A DNA stretch of 64,000 bases from Artocarpus heterophyllus (Eukaryota > Streptophyta > Magnoliopsida > Rosales > Moraceae), in NCBI GenBank assembly GCA_025403435.1, contig CM046347.1, forward strand, positions 25,122,597 to 25,186,596. The letters are read 5' to 3'. The translations under genes were made by a program, and so were the position numbers. The notes under the pieces are model-generated. The model was given only the letters and a program-made list of their open reading frames with translations. It ran no database searches and was not told the origin of the DNA. Numbering within the stretch: the first letter of the stretch is position 1; each line of letters opens with the position of its first letter. Positions 12,006 to 22,433 of this stretch are shown piece by piece.

Positions 12006-12186
12006 TCGGCATGCCGGACCTCACAGTTCGGCAGGCCGAAGGTCACAGATCGGCAGGCCGGACATACGGTCCGGCAGGCCGACAGTGGGGCAGAAATTTT
12101 GGTGCTCTGCCGGCAGGCCGAACCTTCATGTTCGGCAGGCCGAACCACCATGATCGGCAGACCGATCACCCAGATCGGCCTGCCGA
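12006..12186. repeat. Double palindrome tetrad in A leader
   Basis: Eight units of the TCGGCAGGCCGA type start at 12006, 12028, 12050, 12071, then 12110, 12132, 12154, 12175. Spacing is 22/22/21, a 39-bp step, then 22/22/21. The array lies in transcribed leader about 500 nt after the primer site and about 970 nt before gag. The same layout is seen in B (4158-4360) and F (58705-58883). Confidence 0.9.
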
Positions 12187-12674
12187 CCGAGAGCTGCCAG
12201 GCGTCCAGAAAAGGTGCGATTTTTAGTGCAGTTTTAATTTTATTTTTGGGACGATTCTGAGAAACATTAAATTTGGATATGACCGGAAATATGAAGTGTT
12301 CGATTCATACGGGATTGAGGACTTGAAGATGGACATTACATGAAGAATGATACAGCTTGAGGATTCAAGGATGAAGAATCGATAAATGTCTCGATTATTC
12401 TCTTGTAATCTTATTTTTTCTATTCTCTAGGGTGGAACCATAATATTACGGTTATTATTATTATGCTTGTAGCTTTGCTTGATTGCTTTGCTTGTCTGCA
12501 TTATAATATGATTTACCATGTATATTGATAACATGTCATATAGAATAGGGAGTGCCGCTCATATTAAAATTGTTCATGCATAATTTTAAAATAAAACCTT
12601 GACTTCAAAAGATTGAGTGGGAGAAGGTTTTCGAAGAGAGAACCTAAGGCCTCCATCGTTGGTCCATAGGAAGA

Positions 12675-13002
12675 ACATGATGGTCCCAACCCCTAGGAAG
12701 GGATTTCTATCATGTACCAGATTGGATCTCTGAAAGGATAAGGTATTTTAGTATGATTTATGGTTGCACACCCCTAGGTGGTGATCATAAATCATGGATA
12801 AAATATTAAAACGGTGGTTGTACACTCACGTTAACTTTATTATTAACCTCCCCTAGGAGCTCTGTTAATAAAATTAATGGCCAAAGAAACGATTATTAGT
12901 ATATGCTGGATCATACGGGTCCTGGATGGCATATATTAATCAGGAGGGGATCCGTGTTCCTGATTGAATTTGGCATGACTCCCCTAGGAGCTTGTTGAAT
13001 TC
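12675..13002 (+). promoter_or_regulatory. Structured leader with CCCCTAGG hairpins
   Basis: Four CCCCTAGG motifs lie at 12690, 12771, 12850 and 12981. The first sits in a 12-nt loop flanked by AA on both sides, closed by TCCC/GGGA and an outer ACATGAT/ATCATGT stem (12675-12715). The second is enclosed by a perfect 10-bp inverted repeat (ATGATTTATG 12753-12762, CATAAATCAT 12786-12795). The third lies between TTATTAAC and GTTAATAA (12840-12871). A fifth hairpin without the motif has a 12-bp stem with one G-U pair (12895-12940). The fourth motif has only a weak stem. A palindromic loop flanked by purines resembles retroviral dimerisation signals; the function here is inferred. Confidence 0.55.
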
Positions 13003-13153
13003 TGAGTTGGGAATTATCGTTGTAAGGTTGTGATATTTTCAAGGTTTTGACACATAAACACATTTGTATGATTTTACATGATTGTGTTATCTTACTAAAT
13101 TATTAAATATGTTTGCTTATGTTTGGTATATGATTCTTTATTGTAGATTGAAA

Positions 13154-16100
13154 ATGTCTAAAAACGCTTTATCATCGATACTTGACAAAAACCAATTGAC
13201 CGGTGAGAACTATAATGATTGGAAACGGAACCTGGACATCGTCCTATCCTTTGAGAAACTGAAATATGTACTGACAACTCCTTGTCCTCCCGAGCCTACG
13301 GGAGACTCAAGTAATGAGCGATTCCAAGCGTACGAACGCTGGAAAGATGCTAATGATCAGGCCCGCTGCTATGTTATGGCTAGCATGAATAACGTGCTGC
13401 AGGCTCAACATCAGGATTATGAGACTGCGAAGCAGATCTTGGATAATCTTGAGGATATGTTTGGAGGCCAGGCCATAACAAAGCGGCAAGGGGCGCTTCG
13501 GAAACTCTTAAACTGTAGACAGAGACCGGGGACATCTGTAAAGGAGCACATGATGTTGGTCATGGGTTACCTCGCTGAGGCTCAAACCAATGGAGCCGAC
13601 ATCGATGCTGAAACTCAGATGACTATGGTCTTTGAGACTCTGTCTAAGGAATTTATTCCGTTTAGAGCTACTTTTAATCTAAGCAATAGACGGGATATGA
13701 CCTTGACAGAACTGATGAAACAGTTACAAGAGTTTGAACTGCTGATCAGGGAGTCTCCTGCTGGTGGAGAGGCCAATATGGTAGCTGCTTCTGGTTCCAA
13801 TCCTAACTCTGGGAATGGAAAGAAACAACGGGCCAAGAGTGGGAAGTCTTCTATTCCTATTGCTACCAAGAGCAAGAAGAAGAAGAAGAAGAACCCAAAG
13901 AAGCTTAAGTGCTTCTTTTGTGGTAAGGTCGGGCATATAAAGAAGCATTGCAAGGACTTCCTTTCCAAGGGAGGTAGGTGTGATCTTCTATATTTAGAAA
14001 CTTGTTTGGTTGAGGAATCCAGTGACATTTGGGTCATAGATTCTGGTGCAACTAATCATGTTTGTGTTTCTCTGCAGGGATTCAAAGAAACGAGAAGTCT
14101 ACTTCGTGAAGACTTAACGCTTCGGATGGGCGATGGATCCTTGGTCTCAGCGGAAGCAGTGGGAGATGTCCATCTTTATTTTGATAATTATAGGAGTTTA
14201 ATTTTGCGAGATTGTTTTTATGTTCCTAAATTTAAAAGGAATTTAATTTCTGTATCTTCTTTATTTAAAGACTCCTACGTGGTATCTTTTAATGAAAAAG
14301 TGGTGATTCGTAAAAACAAATCTTTTATCTGTTCTGGATGGATGCAAAATAATCTATATTTTATCAAACCTAAGATGGACTTGTTGCTTAATGCTGAGAT
14401 AAATGATAATAACTCAAAAAGACTTAAAACTTCTCACTCTAATAAGACTTATCTTTGGCATTTGCGCCTTGGCCATATTAACCTAAATAGGATTCAAAGG
14501 TTGGTAAGGGATGGACCTTTAAGTCACTTAAAGGTGGAATCTATACCTCAATGTGAGTCTTGTTTGGAGGGTAAAATGACCAAAAGACCATACGGGTCTA
14601 AGGGCAATAGGGCCGAAGGGGTTCTAGAACTTGTGCATAGTGATGTTTGCGGACCGATGAACATCCGGGCACGAGGAGGGTATGAGTACTTCGTTACTTT
14701 TATTGACGATTACTCAAGATATGGGTATGTGTACCTAATGCACCACAAAAGCGAAACTTATGATAAATTCAGGGAGTTTCGGGCTGAAGTGGAAAAGCAA
14801 TTGGGTAGACCCATAAAGGCACTTCGATCTGATCGAGGTGGGGAATACCTTTCTGATGAGTTCTTGGGACACTTGTTAGAGAATGGGATTTTATCCCATT
14901 TGACTGCGCCGGGCACTCCGCAGCAGAATGGCGTAGCAGAGAGAAGGAATAGGACTTTGTTGGACATGATTCGGTCCATGATGAGTTATTCATCATTGCC
15001 TTTATCCTTTTGGGGATATGCACTACAAACCGCATGTTATCTTTTGAACAATGTGCCTTCAAAATCGGTCCCTAAAACTCCTCACGAGTTGTGGACAAGA
15101 CGGAAAACATCCTTAAACCATATTCGCATATGGGGATGTCCAGCTCATGTCCTGTTTAAGGATCCGAATAAGTTGGAAGCACGTTCAGAAGTTTGCGTGT
15201 TTGTAGGATATCCAAAAGGGACTAAAGGGGGTTATTTTTATAACCCAAAGGAAAATAAAGTCGTGGTTTCAACTAATGCAACTTTCCTTGAGGAGAGTTA
15301 CATGAACGACTTTAAACCTCAAAGCAAAGTGGTGCTTGAGGAGTTGAGGGGTAATCCGTTTACTCCAGAGGTTCCGAACGAAACCATTCCGATCGGTGTA
15401 GAAAAACCAAACAAACCTGAACAACAACCTCAGGGGCTTCGGCGTAGTGGGAGGATCGGGCGTCAACCTGAGAGGTATATGTTCAATGGGGAGGTCTTTT
15501 TGGCTGAACCGGATGAACATGACAGGGATCCTTATACTTACGCAGAAGCTATGGAGGATGTTGATTCAAGACTCTGGACAGAGGCCATGAACATTGAGAT
15601 GAAGTCTATGGAGACTAATCGTGTCTGGGAGCTTGTGGATCTTCCCGAAGGGGTAAAACCCATAGGGTGTAAGTGGATCTACAAGAGGAAAAGAGGAGTG
15701 GATGGAAAGGTCGAAACCTTTAAGGCTAGACTGGTAGCTAAGGGTTATACGCAAAAGGAAGGAATCGATTATGAGGAAACCTTTTCGCCTGTAGCCATGC
15801 TTAAGTCCATCCGGATTCTCTTGTCCATAGCTGCCGCTCTCGACTACGAGATTTGGCAGATGGATGTCAAGACGGCTTTTCTGAATGGCTATCTTGATGA
15901 GTCCATTTATATGGAACAACCAGACGGGTTCAAGGTCACGGGTCAAGAGGGTAAGGTTTGTAAGTTGCTAAAGTCTATTTATGGACTTAAGCAGGCTTCT
16001 CGTTCTTGGAACATAAGATTTGATCAAGTGATCAAGACTTATGGGTTCTCACAAAATGTGGATGAACCATGTGTTTACAAACACATTAAGAATGGGAAGG

Positions 16101-17107
16101 TGGTTTTTCTACTACTCTATGTAGATGACATTCTGCTAATTGGCAATGACGTTGGGGCATTGTCATCGGTCAAATTATGGTTGACCAAGCAGTTTGACAT
16201 GAAGGACTTGGGTGAGGCTAATTTTGTTCTCGGTATCCAGATCTTTCGGGATAGGAAGAACAAAATGATAGCTTTGTCACAGGCCAGCTACATAGATAAA
16301 ATTCTCAGGAGGTTTGCAATGCAGGATTCCAAGAAAGGTGGGCAACCATCTAGGTCTGGAATTACTCTTTCTAAGAAAGACTCTCCAAAGTCTTATGAAG
16401 AAAGAGAATACATGAAGAAGGTACCTTATGCTTCGGCAGTGGGTAGTCTCATGTATGCCATGCTTTGCACTCGACCAGATATTAGCTATGCGGTCGGGAT
16501 TGTGAGTCGATTTCAGGCGGATCCAGGACCAAACCATTGGGTTGCGGTAAAGCATATTTTCAAGTACCTGAGAAGGACTCGTGAGTATATGCTTGTGTAT
16601 TCGGGTGAGGATTTAACTCCTCTAGGATACACTGATTCGGATTTTCAATCCTGCCTGGATTCTAGGAAATCGACTTCAGGGTTTGTGTTTACTCTAGGTG
16701 GCGGTGCCATCAGTTGGAGAAGTGCGAAGCAAGATTGCACTTCGGATTCAACGATGGAGGCCGAGTATGTGGCGGCTAGTGATGCTTCGAAAGAAGCAGT
16801 GTGGCTCCGCAAGTTCCTTGGGGATCTTGAGGTAGTTCCTGGTGTGGATAAAGCGGTATCACTGTACTGTGATAACAGTGCGGCGGTAGCTAATGCTAAG
16901 GAACCAAGATTTCACAAGAAGAGTAAGCATATTGATCGGAAGTATCATGTGATAAAGGACTTCGTTGAGAGCGGGCATGTCACGGTGTGCAAGATCGCGT
17001 CAGAGGACAATTTAGCTGATCCATTTACGAAGACACTTTCTGGGAGAGTCTTCGAAAGGCATGTGGAAGCTATGGGGATGCGAAATTTGCAGTATTTACT
17101 CACTTAG
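13154..17107 (+). CDS. gag-pol: Copia A gag-pol polyprotein, intact
   Basis: A 1317-residue polyprotein that makes the particle and enzymes for copia retrotransposition. ATG at 13154 is chosen because the open frame upstream starts without ATG and the family gag begins MSKNALSS here, with A at -3. Domains in order: gag (about 1-240); basic stretch and CCHC knuckle [14 protein letters not shown] (253-266); aspartic protease with DSGAT (296); integrase with HHCC finger (H436, H441, then CESC) and DDE triad D497, D560, E596 (35 residues between the last two); reverse transcriptase with YVDD at 989-992; RNase H to the C-terminus. The order integrase before reverse transcriptase defines copia. Length is normal for plant copia. 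No stop, frameshift or missing catalytic residue was seen, so it may be able to mobilise itself and deleted relatives such as B. Confidence 0.96.
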   Translation: MSKNALSSILDKNQLTGENYNDWKRNLDIVLSFEKLKYVLTTPCPPEPTGDSSNERFQAYERWKDANDQARCYVMASMNNVLQAQHQDYETAKQILDNLEDMFGGQAITKRQGALRKLLNCRQRPGTSVKEHMMLVMGYLAEAQTNGADIDAETQMTMVFETLSKEFIPFRATFNLSNRRDMTLTELMKQLQEFELLIRESPAGGEANMVAASGSNPNSGNGKKQRAKSGKSSIPIATKSKKKKKKNPKKLKCFFCGKVGHIKKHCKDFLSKGGRCDLLYLETCLVEESSDIWVIDSGATNHVCVSLQGFKETRSLLREDLTLRMGDGSLVSAEAVGDVHLYFDNYRSLILRDCFYVPKFKRNLISVSSLFKDSYVVSFNEKVVIRKNKSFICSGWMQNNLYFIKPKMDLLLNAEINDNNSKRLKTSHSNKTYLWHLRLGHINLNRIQRLVRDGPLSHLKVESIPQCESCLEGKMTKRPYGSKGNRAEGVLELVHSDVCGPMNIRARGGYEYFVTFIDDYSRYGYVYLMHHKSETYDKFREFRAEVEKQLGRPIKALRSDRGGEYLSDEFLGHLLENGILSHLTAPGTPQQNGVAERRNRTLLDMIRSMMSYSSLPLSFWGYALQTACYLLNNVPSKSVPKTPHELWTRRKTSLNHIRIWGCPAHVLFKDPNKLEARSEVCVFVGYPKGTKGGYFYNPKENKVVVSTNATFLEESYMNDFKPQSKVVLEELRGNPFTPEVPNETIPIGVEKPNKPEQQPQGLRRSGRIGRQPERYMFNGEVFLAEPDEHDRDPYTYAEAMEDVDSRLWTEAMNIEMKSMETNRVWELVDLPEGVKPIGCKWIYKRKRGVDGKVETFKARLVAKGYTQKEGIDYEETFSPVAMLKSIRILLSIAAALDYEIWQMDVKTAFLNGYLDESIYMEQPDGFKVTGQEGKVCKLLKSIYGLKQASRSWNIRFDQVIKTYGFSQNVDEPCVYKHIKNGKVVFLLLYVDDILLIGNDVGALSSVKLWLTKQFDMKDLGEANFVLGIQIFRDRKNKMIALSQASYIDKILRRFAMQDSKKGGQPSRSGITLSKKDSPKSYEEREYMKKVPYASAVGSLMYAMLCTRPDISYAVGIVSRFQADPGPNHWVAVKHIFKYLRRTREYMLVYSGEDLTPLGYTDSDFQSCLDSRKSTSGFVFTLGGGAISWRSAKQDCTSDSTMEAEYVAASDASKEAVWLRKFLGDLEVVPGVDKAVSLYCDNSAAVANAKEPRFHKKSKHIDRKYHVIKDFVESGHVTVCKIASEDNLADPFTKTLSGRVFERHVEAMGMRNLQYLLT

Positions 17108-17110
17108 TGC

Positions 17111-17121
17111 AAGTGGGAGAT
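17111..17121 (+). other. Polypurine tract of copia A
   Basis: AAGTGGGAGA directly before the 3' LTR, the usual primer for plus-strand synthesis. It follows the gag-pol stop by 3 bp. Confidence 0.85.
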
Positions 17122-19145
17122 TGTTAGACATGTATGCTCTAAGGAGTAAAAATGTAATACGTTTTTGGAGACATTTTTATCAATAAAGAATTTATTCATA
17201 CCAAATATTGTCCTCTTTACGTTCATATTCGTTGAATGTATGATAAGCAAACAGTAGTCTGAGACTGTCAATCTAAACCTTAAGAGTTGGGCATATGATG
17301 GGATGATTATGCGGTAGACACGACTCTTAAGGTGATGGTCTAAAATATATGATCCGCAATCGAGGGAATAAAGTTGGGCGCTTTATTCATGTAAAGATTG
17401 TTATGTTGTCTATATCCCTTTTGGGAGATGGTTTGTCTTGGCCATCGGAGTTGGACTCCGTGAATAGAAACATTAGCGCATTGTCATAGGTGACGATGTG
17501 TTGGATCGGGACATAAAGTGAATTGATTTGGATTAATAATTCTGTCTTGTCAAATCGATTCACTTTAGACAATCATTTGTATTGTATCTTAATCCTGAGA
17601 TGAATAATGGGCCCGTTGTCTCGACTTGTGTCTTTTGATGTACCAATGGGTGACTCCCACATCTCTATAGTGGCATGCATGCCGGTACGTTGGAGGCATG
17701 ACTCTTGGTAGCGTAGACTTGTTATTCATAGATATGGAATCCATAGCTCCTCTTTAGGAGTAATGATATCCTCTTATATGCGTTGTCCTGTAATTGGAAA
17801 ACTGGAGCGCTCAACCATTTGGATACATAGGTGTAACCGAATGGTATACTATCTTTGGATGGTAAGTTTTCTAATGGTGAGACAATGGAACGTAAGATAA
17901 AAATAATCGGGAAGGTAAGACAGAACTTGTCCTTAAGCCGATTATGGATGATCATATGGGGATGTGATACACTATGATATGTCATGGAGACTTAGCTACA
18001 CGAGCTTCGTAATTCTATAAAGTTCGAGAGTGCAGCTCCAAGCTTTTAGTGGAGTAGCGTTGGAGTTGATAATTGTGAAATGTATATCTGGGATATTGGG
18101 TTTCATAGTTATCATGAGCTTGAACTTTATAGGTCCATTTTGGTCCCCTTTGCTAGCTCACAAAATCCTGTAACGACACGGCGTGCTTTTCCAATAATTG
18201 GTGACTTATGTCGGATTTATCAGATTGGTTTAAAATTTATAAGAATCAAATAATTCATGTCTGTTTATCGGTTGAATTAATTATGTAAGAAATTAGTTCA
18301 AGATGAACTTGTTGAATTATGGCGTTCGGATAATTCTTGTCTGTTTATCGGTTGTTTTAATTTTGGACAATTAGAACAAGATAAACTTGTAGAATTATTG
18401 TGAATTGATTTATTTTCTTAGAGATTATCTTGATAAAGTTTGTTTTGATCAGATATCTTTTTATTGGGCTATTTGAATCAAAACTGAGACTTTATCCTTT
18501 AGAATCTCGGGTGGAAAATAAAAGATTCGCGGAGATTTTTTCTCGGCAGTTCGGCATGCCGGATGACGTGTTCGGCCTGCCGAACTGGCCAGTTCGGCCT
18601 GCCTATCTCACAGTTCGGCATGCCGACCGCGACAGCTAAGATTACGCGTTTTTCACGCGTATCTTATCAGATATTGATCCGAACTTGATTCTATTTCGAT
18701 TTTTGAGACCTAATCTGATATGGACTGACCCCAAGGACCAATAGGTATAAAAAGGGAGTGAGTCTAATGATTTACTCAGATCAATTTGAGAGATTAAGAG
18801 TGATACTCTTCTAGTGAGCATCTAAAAACTCCCTGAGAGCTTTTGTTCACAAATCACGAACACTAGCTTTGGGTTCTCTCTATTGGTTGGAAGGAGAGTC
18901 ACCGGTGGAAGAGCTGTACGTGTGAGCCCACACTCACTCCGGTTGTGGATAGAGAATAGCAAAGAAGACCAGTTGGTTGAGGCTCTTCTGGAACGTTACT
19001 TCTCTACACAGGTCGCGGAGGTTCTTCGGCATACTGAGGTTAGTAAGATCTGTTTAATTTATACATATAACATGTCAAACTTGTGTTTTGGAAAATACTC
19101 TGATGAAAAATTTTTAAAATTCCGCTGCGCACTTTGTTTCCAACA
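17122..19145 (+). repeat. 3' LTR of copia A
   Basis: 2024 bp, identical to the 5' LTR as far as I could compare except for one T fewer near 18458. It includes the same palindrome tetrad at 18551-18626 and is followed by the GTTGG duplication (19146-19150). Confidence 0.96.
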
Positions 19146-19150
19146 GTTGG

Positions 19151-20181
19151 AACCTTACAAACTCTAACTTTCCGCTGATCATGCACAATAGCACGACTAC
19201 TCGGGCCCAACAAAATAATAGGACATGATCATAATGAGCATAATCGGCATATGCATATTATTATTATATGTTATTTTAAATGTTTTGTAAGTTATAGCTT
19301 CTATTTGCTTCGCGAAAGCTTATCCAAGTATATACATACTTTAGGTAAGCAATTTGTCAATAATACCTATGGACAATGGTGATGACGTCGACGATTAGAG
19401 TTGAATTTTTTGAAATAGATACCACAACTTTAATTTCTACAACTAGTTTTGTTATTTTTGCCCTTTTGTTTATATGTAAAACTGTATGACTCTAGTAATA
19501 TATATGTATGTTTTGGATGCCTATTGAATCATCATAATATGTTACTAATTTCTATTGCAACTAAAAGTAAAAATTTTTTGACCAAAAAATTAATTAATGA
19601 AGTTATTAAAAAAAAAATTCTAAAAAATGTTTCCTAAAATTATATAATCTAAATAGATATATGTTTAAGTAGTCAAGTAACAACCATGTAGGTAAGGTCG
19701 TTACATGTAAATGAAAAAATAGAAATAAGAAAATAAAAAAAGTCTCTCTCCCTCCCCCTCTCCTCATGTCGAACAAATGAAGAAGCCATCGTTGTATCCT
19801 CTACCATCAAAGCTTTTGTCGCCAGTGTAGTTAAGACCTTCCTCTTTGAATATGCTCCCTCCGGTGATGCAATCCCGAACGAGACATGATCTTCGCCTCT
19901 CTTTCTCTCTCTTTCTCTCACCCTATTAACTCTCTCTCTACAACATCACATTTCTATGGCAAAGGCCACAGATCTCACAGCAACACAATTCTAAATGAAG
20001 AGCAGATACCACTTTGTCGTATGCAACTCTGCCTTTCCTGTTTTTGTACGAGCCTTCCCTTCACATGAATCTCGTTGTTGTGAGCAAGGATGGACATCTT
20101 TGTTGGTTTCAAACCAACAACAGAAGAGATATATGGTAAGATAAAGTGGGGGAGAGATTATTAGTTTTGTTAGTTTAAGGT
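19151..20181. other. Non-coding spacer between A and C
   Basis: AT-rich sequence with A/T runs and a pyrimidine-rich stretch near 19740-19770 and 19895-19940. Short open frames show no domain or composition typical of a gene, and no element is recognised. It ends at the GTTTT target duplication of element C (20182-20186). Confidence 0.6.
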
Positions 20182-20186
20182 GTTTT

Positions 20187-22385
20187 TGTCACGCCCTGGA
20201 GTACGGGAGGTGACGTGGCAAATTATTTAAATTAATTAAGAGGAAATTTAATTAAAATCAAGAGTTTAGGGGTTAAATTAAATGATAAAAATACAAAAGT
20301 TTCAAAACAACATTTGGTAAAAGAATTCATACACATTAAACAATTGAAATCATTAAACAAATAATAAAATAATAAAGAGCCGCGAGTATGAGTCCCACTG
20401 ACCCACAACTTGTGCACACACATAGTACTGACAATATAGTAATACAACCATAATCCAAGCACAAGGAAAATTGAAACATTACATGCCTTGATTAAATAAT
20501 ACAAAATGATCTACAAATCCTTCTACTGCTCCTGAGTTCAGTCCATTGAATCCTCTCCGAACCTAAATGGGAAACCACCTAGAAGGGGGGGAAAATTAAA
20601 AACAAAGAAAATGTGAGCGAAAGGCTCAGTAGGACTATGTTTTAATAAATCATTTAATTTAAAAGAAAATCTTATTATTCAGGGAATTATATAAAAGAAA
20701 CATTGAATAAATAAATAAATTTAAATAAAACCGTTCTTACCCAAAACAGTTTATTAGGTCGACTAGAAAAATCGTTTTCATTTCCTAGGCAAATCATAAG
20801 AATATCACCACCGTAGTGGCCCAGTAGGGTTTCGGGACCTGCCCCCAAGGTCGATCGCTACACGACCCGATCTCTGATATGGCGTCATGCCTATGTGTTT
20901 ATTTTTATCATCATTCAAACCCATTTACCGAGTATTGTCATTTACATTTATTATGAAGTTCATTTCAGTTCACGGTATATTAAAATATAACCGATAAATT
21001 CATTTTCAAACAACCGTTGAAAAAATTTTAATAGAAATCCTTTTCAAAGCCAACTCATTTTGAAACTAGGCTACCAAGGAATGGGGTAAAAGTCCTACCT
21101 TGATACTCGTGCCAGTGCCCCACACCGTAATCCCGGCTCGCTATACGTTAGCTTCGCGGAACCACGAACGATCCTAGATACACACTAAGTCGATCAATAT
21201 CTAGCTCGAGACATTCTATGTTACTAAACCATTTTATGATGTCCTAGTATGCCATTTGTATCTTTAAAATCATTTTACAAGGTTAGAATTTAAGTCGGGG
21301 TTCAAAACAGTGAAAACGGGTGAAAAAGCAAAAAATTTCCCATGCCCGGCCGGCCTGTCGGACTCTCTGCTTCGGCCGACCGAACTGTGCAGTTTGGCCT
21401 GCTGAAAACCAGGTTCGGTCGGCCGGACATTCCCCAGGTTTGGCCTGCCAAACGGTGCAGTCTGGCCTGTCGATCCCTTAAATCTGGCCTGTCGAACACG
21501 TAGTTCGGCCTACCGAACTGGGAAAACCCAGAAATTCTAGCCATGGGTTTCCGATCCCCCAAGATTCAAATCTTGATTCTAACCTGTTTTTCTCAAATCT
21601 CAAGCATGGAAAACATTCATAGATGATAGAAAAACATGTTTAGACCCTTTTGAACTCATTTAAACAAGATTTAAACACATAGGTTCCAAAAATCCAAAAA
21701 TGGTGAAAAACAAGGAAAAATGAAAAATCTTGAATCTAATCTGTTTTTTTTTCTTCAAACAAAGCATAGATTCTAGTTATTCTAAGTTCATTTAACTCAA
21801 ATCAAATGTTTTCTAGGCTCAAATGAACTTAAATCTCAAAAATGCAGAAAATTGAGAATTTTGGAGAAAGTTTAGAAATTTCAAAACTAACCTCGAATTG
21901 AAGCTTTAAATCCATGTTTTTGGTTGCCAAATCTCGTCCCCGAGCTTCCTATTCGCTAACCCGAAGCTTAGACCCGAATTTGGCTTCAAAATCTTGAAGA
22001 AATTTGAGTGGGAAGGAGAGAAACCGAGAGAGGGGGCTCACGGGAGTGAGGAGGAGAGAGAGTGAGAGCTGAGAGAGTAAAAAGAGAAGAAGGGAAGAGA
22101 AAATAAATAGAGGGAAACGGTGGGTGGTTCCACTGTGTAGAAACCAAATGCCACCCACGGTTTTGTAAAACAGAATATTTTTAACATTTTATAGATGGTT
22201 GTGTTTTGCAACTCAAAACAACATTTTTAAAACAATAAGAACTTATTAGAATTTATTAAATTAACAAAACAACCTAAAATTCAAAATTTAACCAAATAAT
22301 CAAATTAATGTTGAAACATTAATTATGGCACACTAATTCATCATTTTACATTACATTATCATTAAATAAATTTTAGGGCGTTACA
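20187..22385 (-). repeat. 3' LTR of gypsy C
   Basis: 2199 bp, bounded by TGTCACGCCC at the left and GGGCGTTACA at the right on the plus strand. It contains eight palindrome units (21350-21516) against five in the other LTR, which accounts for most of the LTR length difference. A purine-rich block (GAGAGAG-like on the plus strand) lies at about 22010-22110. Confidence 0.92.
21350..21516. repeat. Double palindrome tetrad in gypsy C 3' LTR
   Basis: Unit starts at 21350, 21372, 21394, 21415, then 21440, 21462, 21484, 21505. Spacing is 22/22/21, a 25-bp step, then 22/22/21. The motif (for example TCGGCCGACCGA, TTGGCCTGCCAA, TCGGCCTACCGA) is of the same type as in the copia elements, although the elements are unrelated. 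Confidence 0.85.
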
Positions 22386-22400
22386 ACTCTCCACCCCTAA
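22386..22400 (-). other. Polypurine tract of gypsy C
   Basis: On the minus strand it reads TTAGGGGTGGAGAGT directly before the LTR, confirming that the left LTR is the 3' one. Confidence 0.85.
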
Positions 22401-22433
22401 AAGAAATTTCACCCTCGAAATTTACAACTCATT

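Larger units (their letters stand above)
9474..19145 (+). mobile_element. Copia element A, complete and recent
   Basis: A full-length Ty1-copia retrotransposon of 9672 bp. It is bounded by the 5-bp target-site duplication GTTGG (9469-9473 and 19146-19150). In order it has: 5' LTR of 2025 bp, tRNA-Met primer site, leader of about 1.64 kb, a single open gag-pol, polypurine tract, and 3' LTR of 2024 bp. The only LTR difference I found is one base in a T run (six versus five T near 10811 and 18458). Near-identical LTRs and an open frame mark a recent insertion. Lineage within copia (Tork/TAR/Angela side is plausible) needs an RT tree. Confidence 0.96.

Noticed and set aside
12006..12186. Regular short repeats with similar-sized spacers, superficially CRISPR-like
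   Set aside because: The units are 12-14-bp palindromes in a plant retrotransposon, the period is only 21-22 bp, and no cas genes or prokaryotic signals are present.
13615..14037. Antisense open frames across gag (for example 13615-14037, 13724-13948 and their equivalents in B, E and F)
   Set aside because: They run against the coding strand of gag and recur only because gag itself recurs; the phenylalanine and leucine runs are the reverse of the lysine codons.
19673..20068. Open frames in the spacer between A and C as a possible host gene
   Set aside because: Short, compositionally biased (CTCTCT stretches), with no splice-consistent exon chain or recognisable domain.
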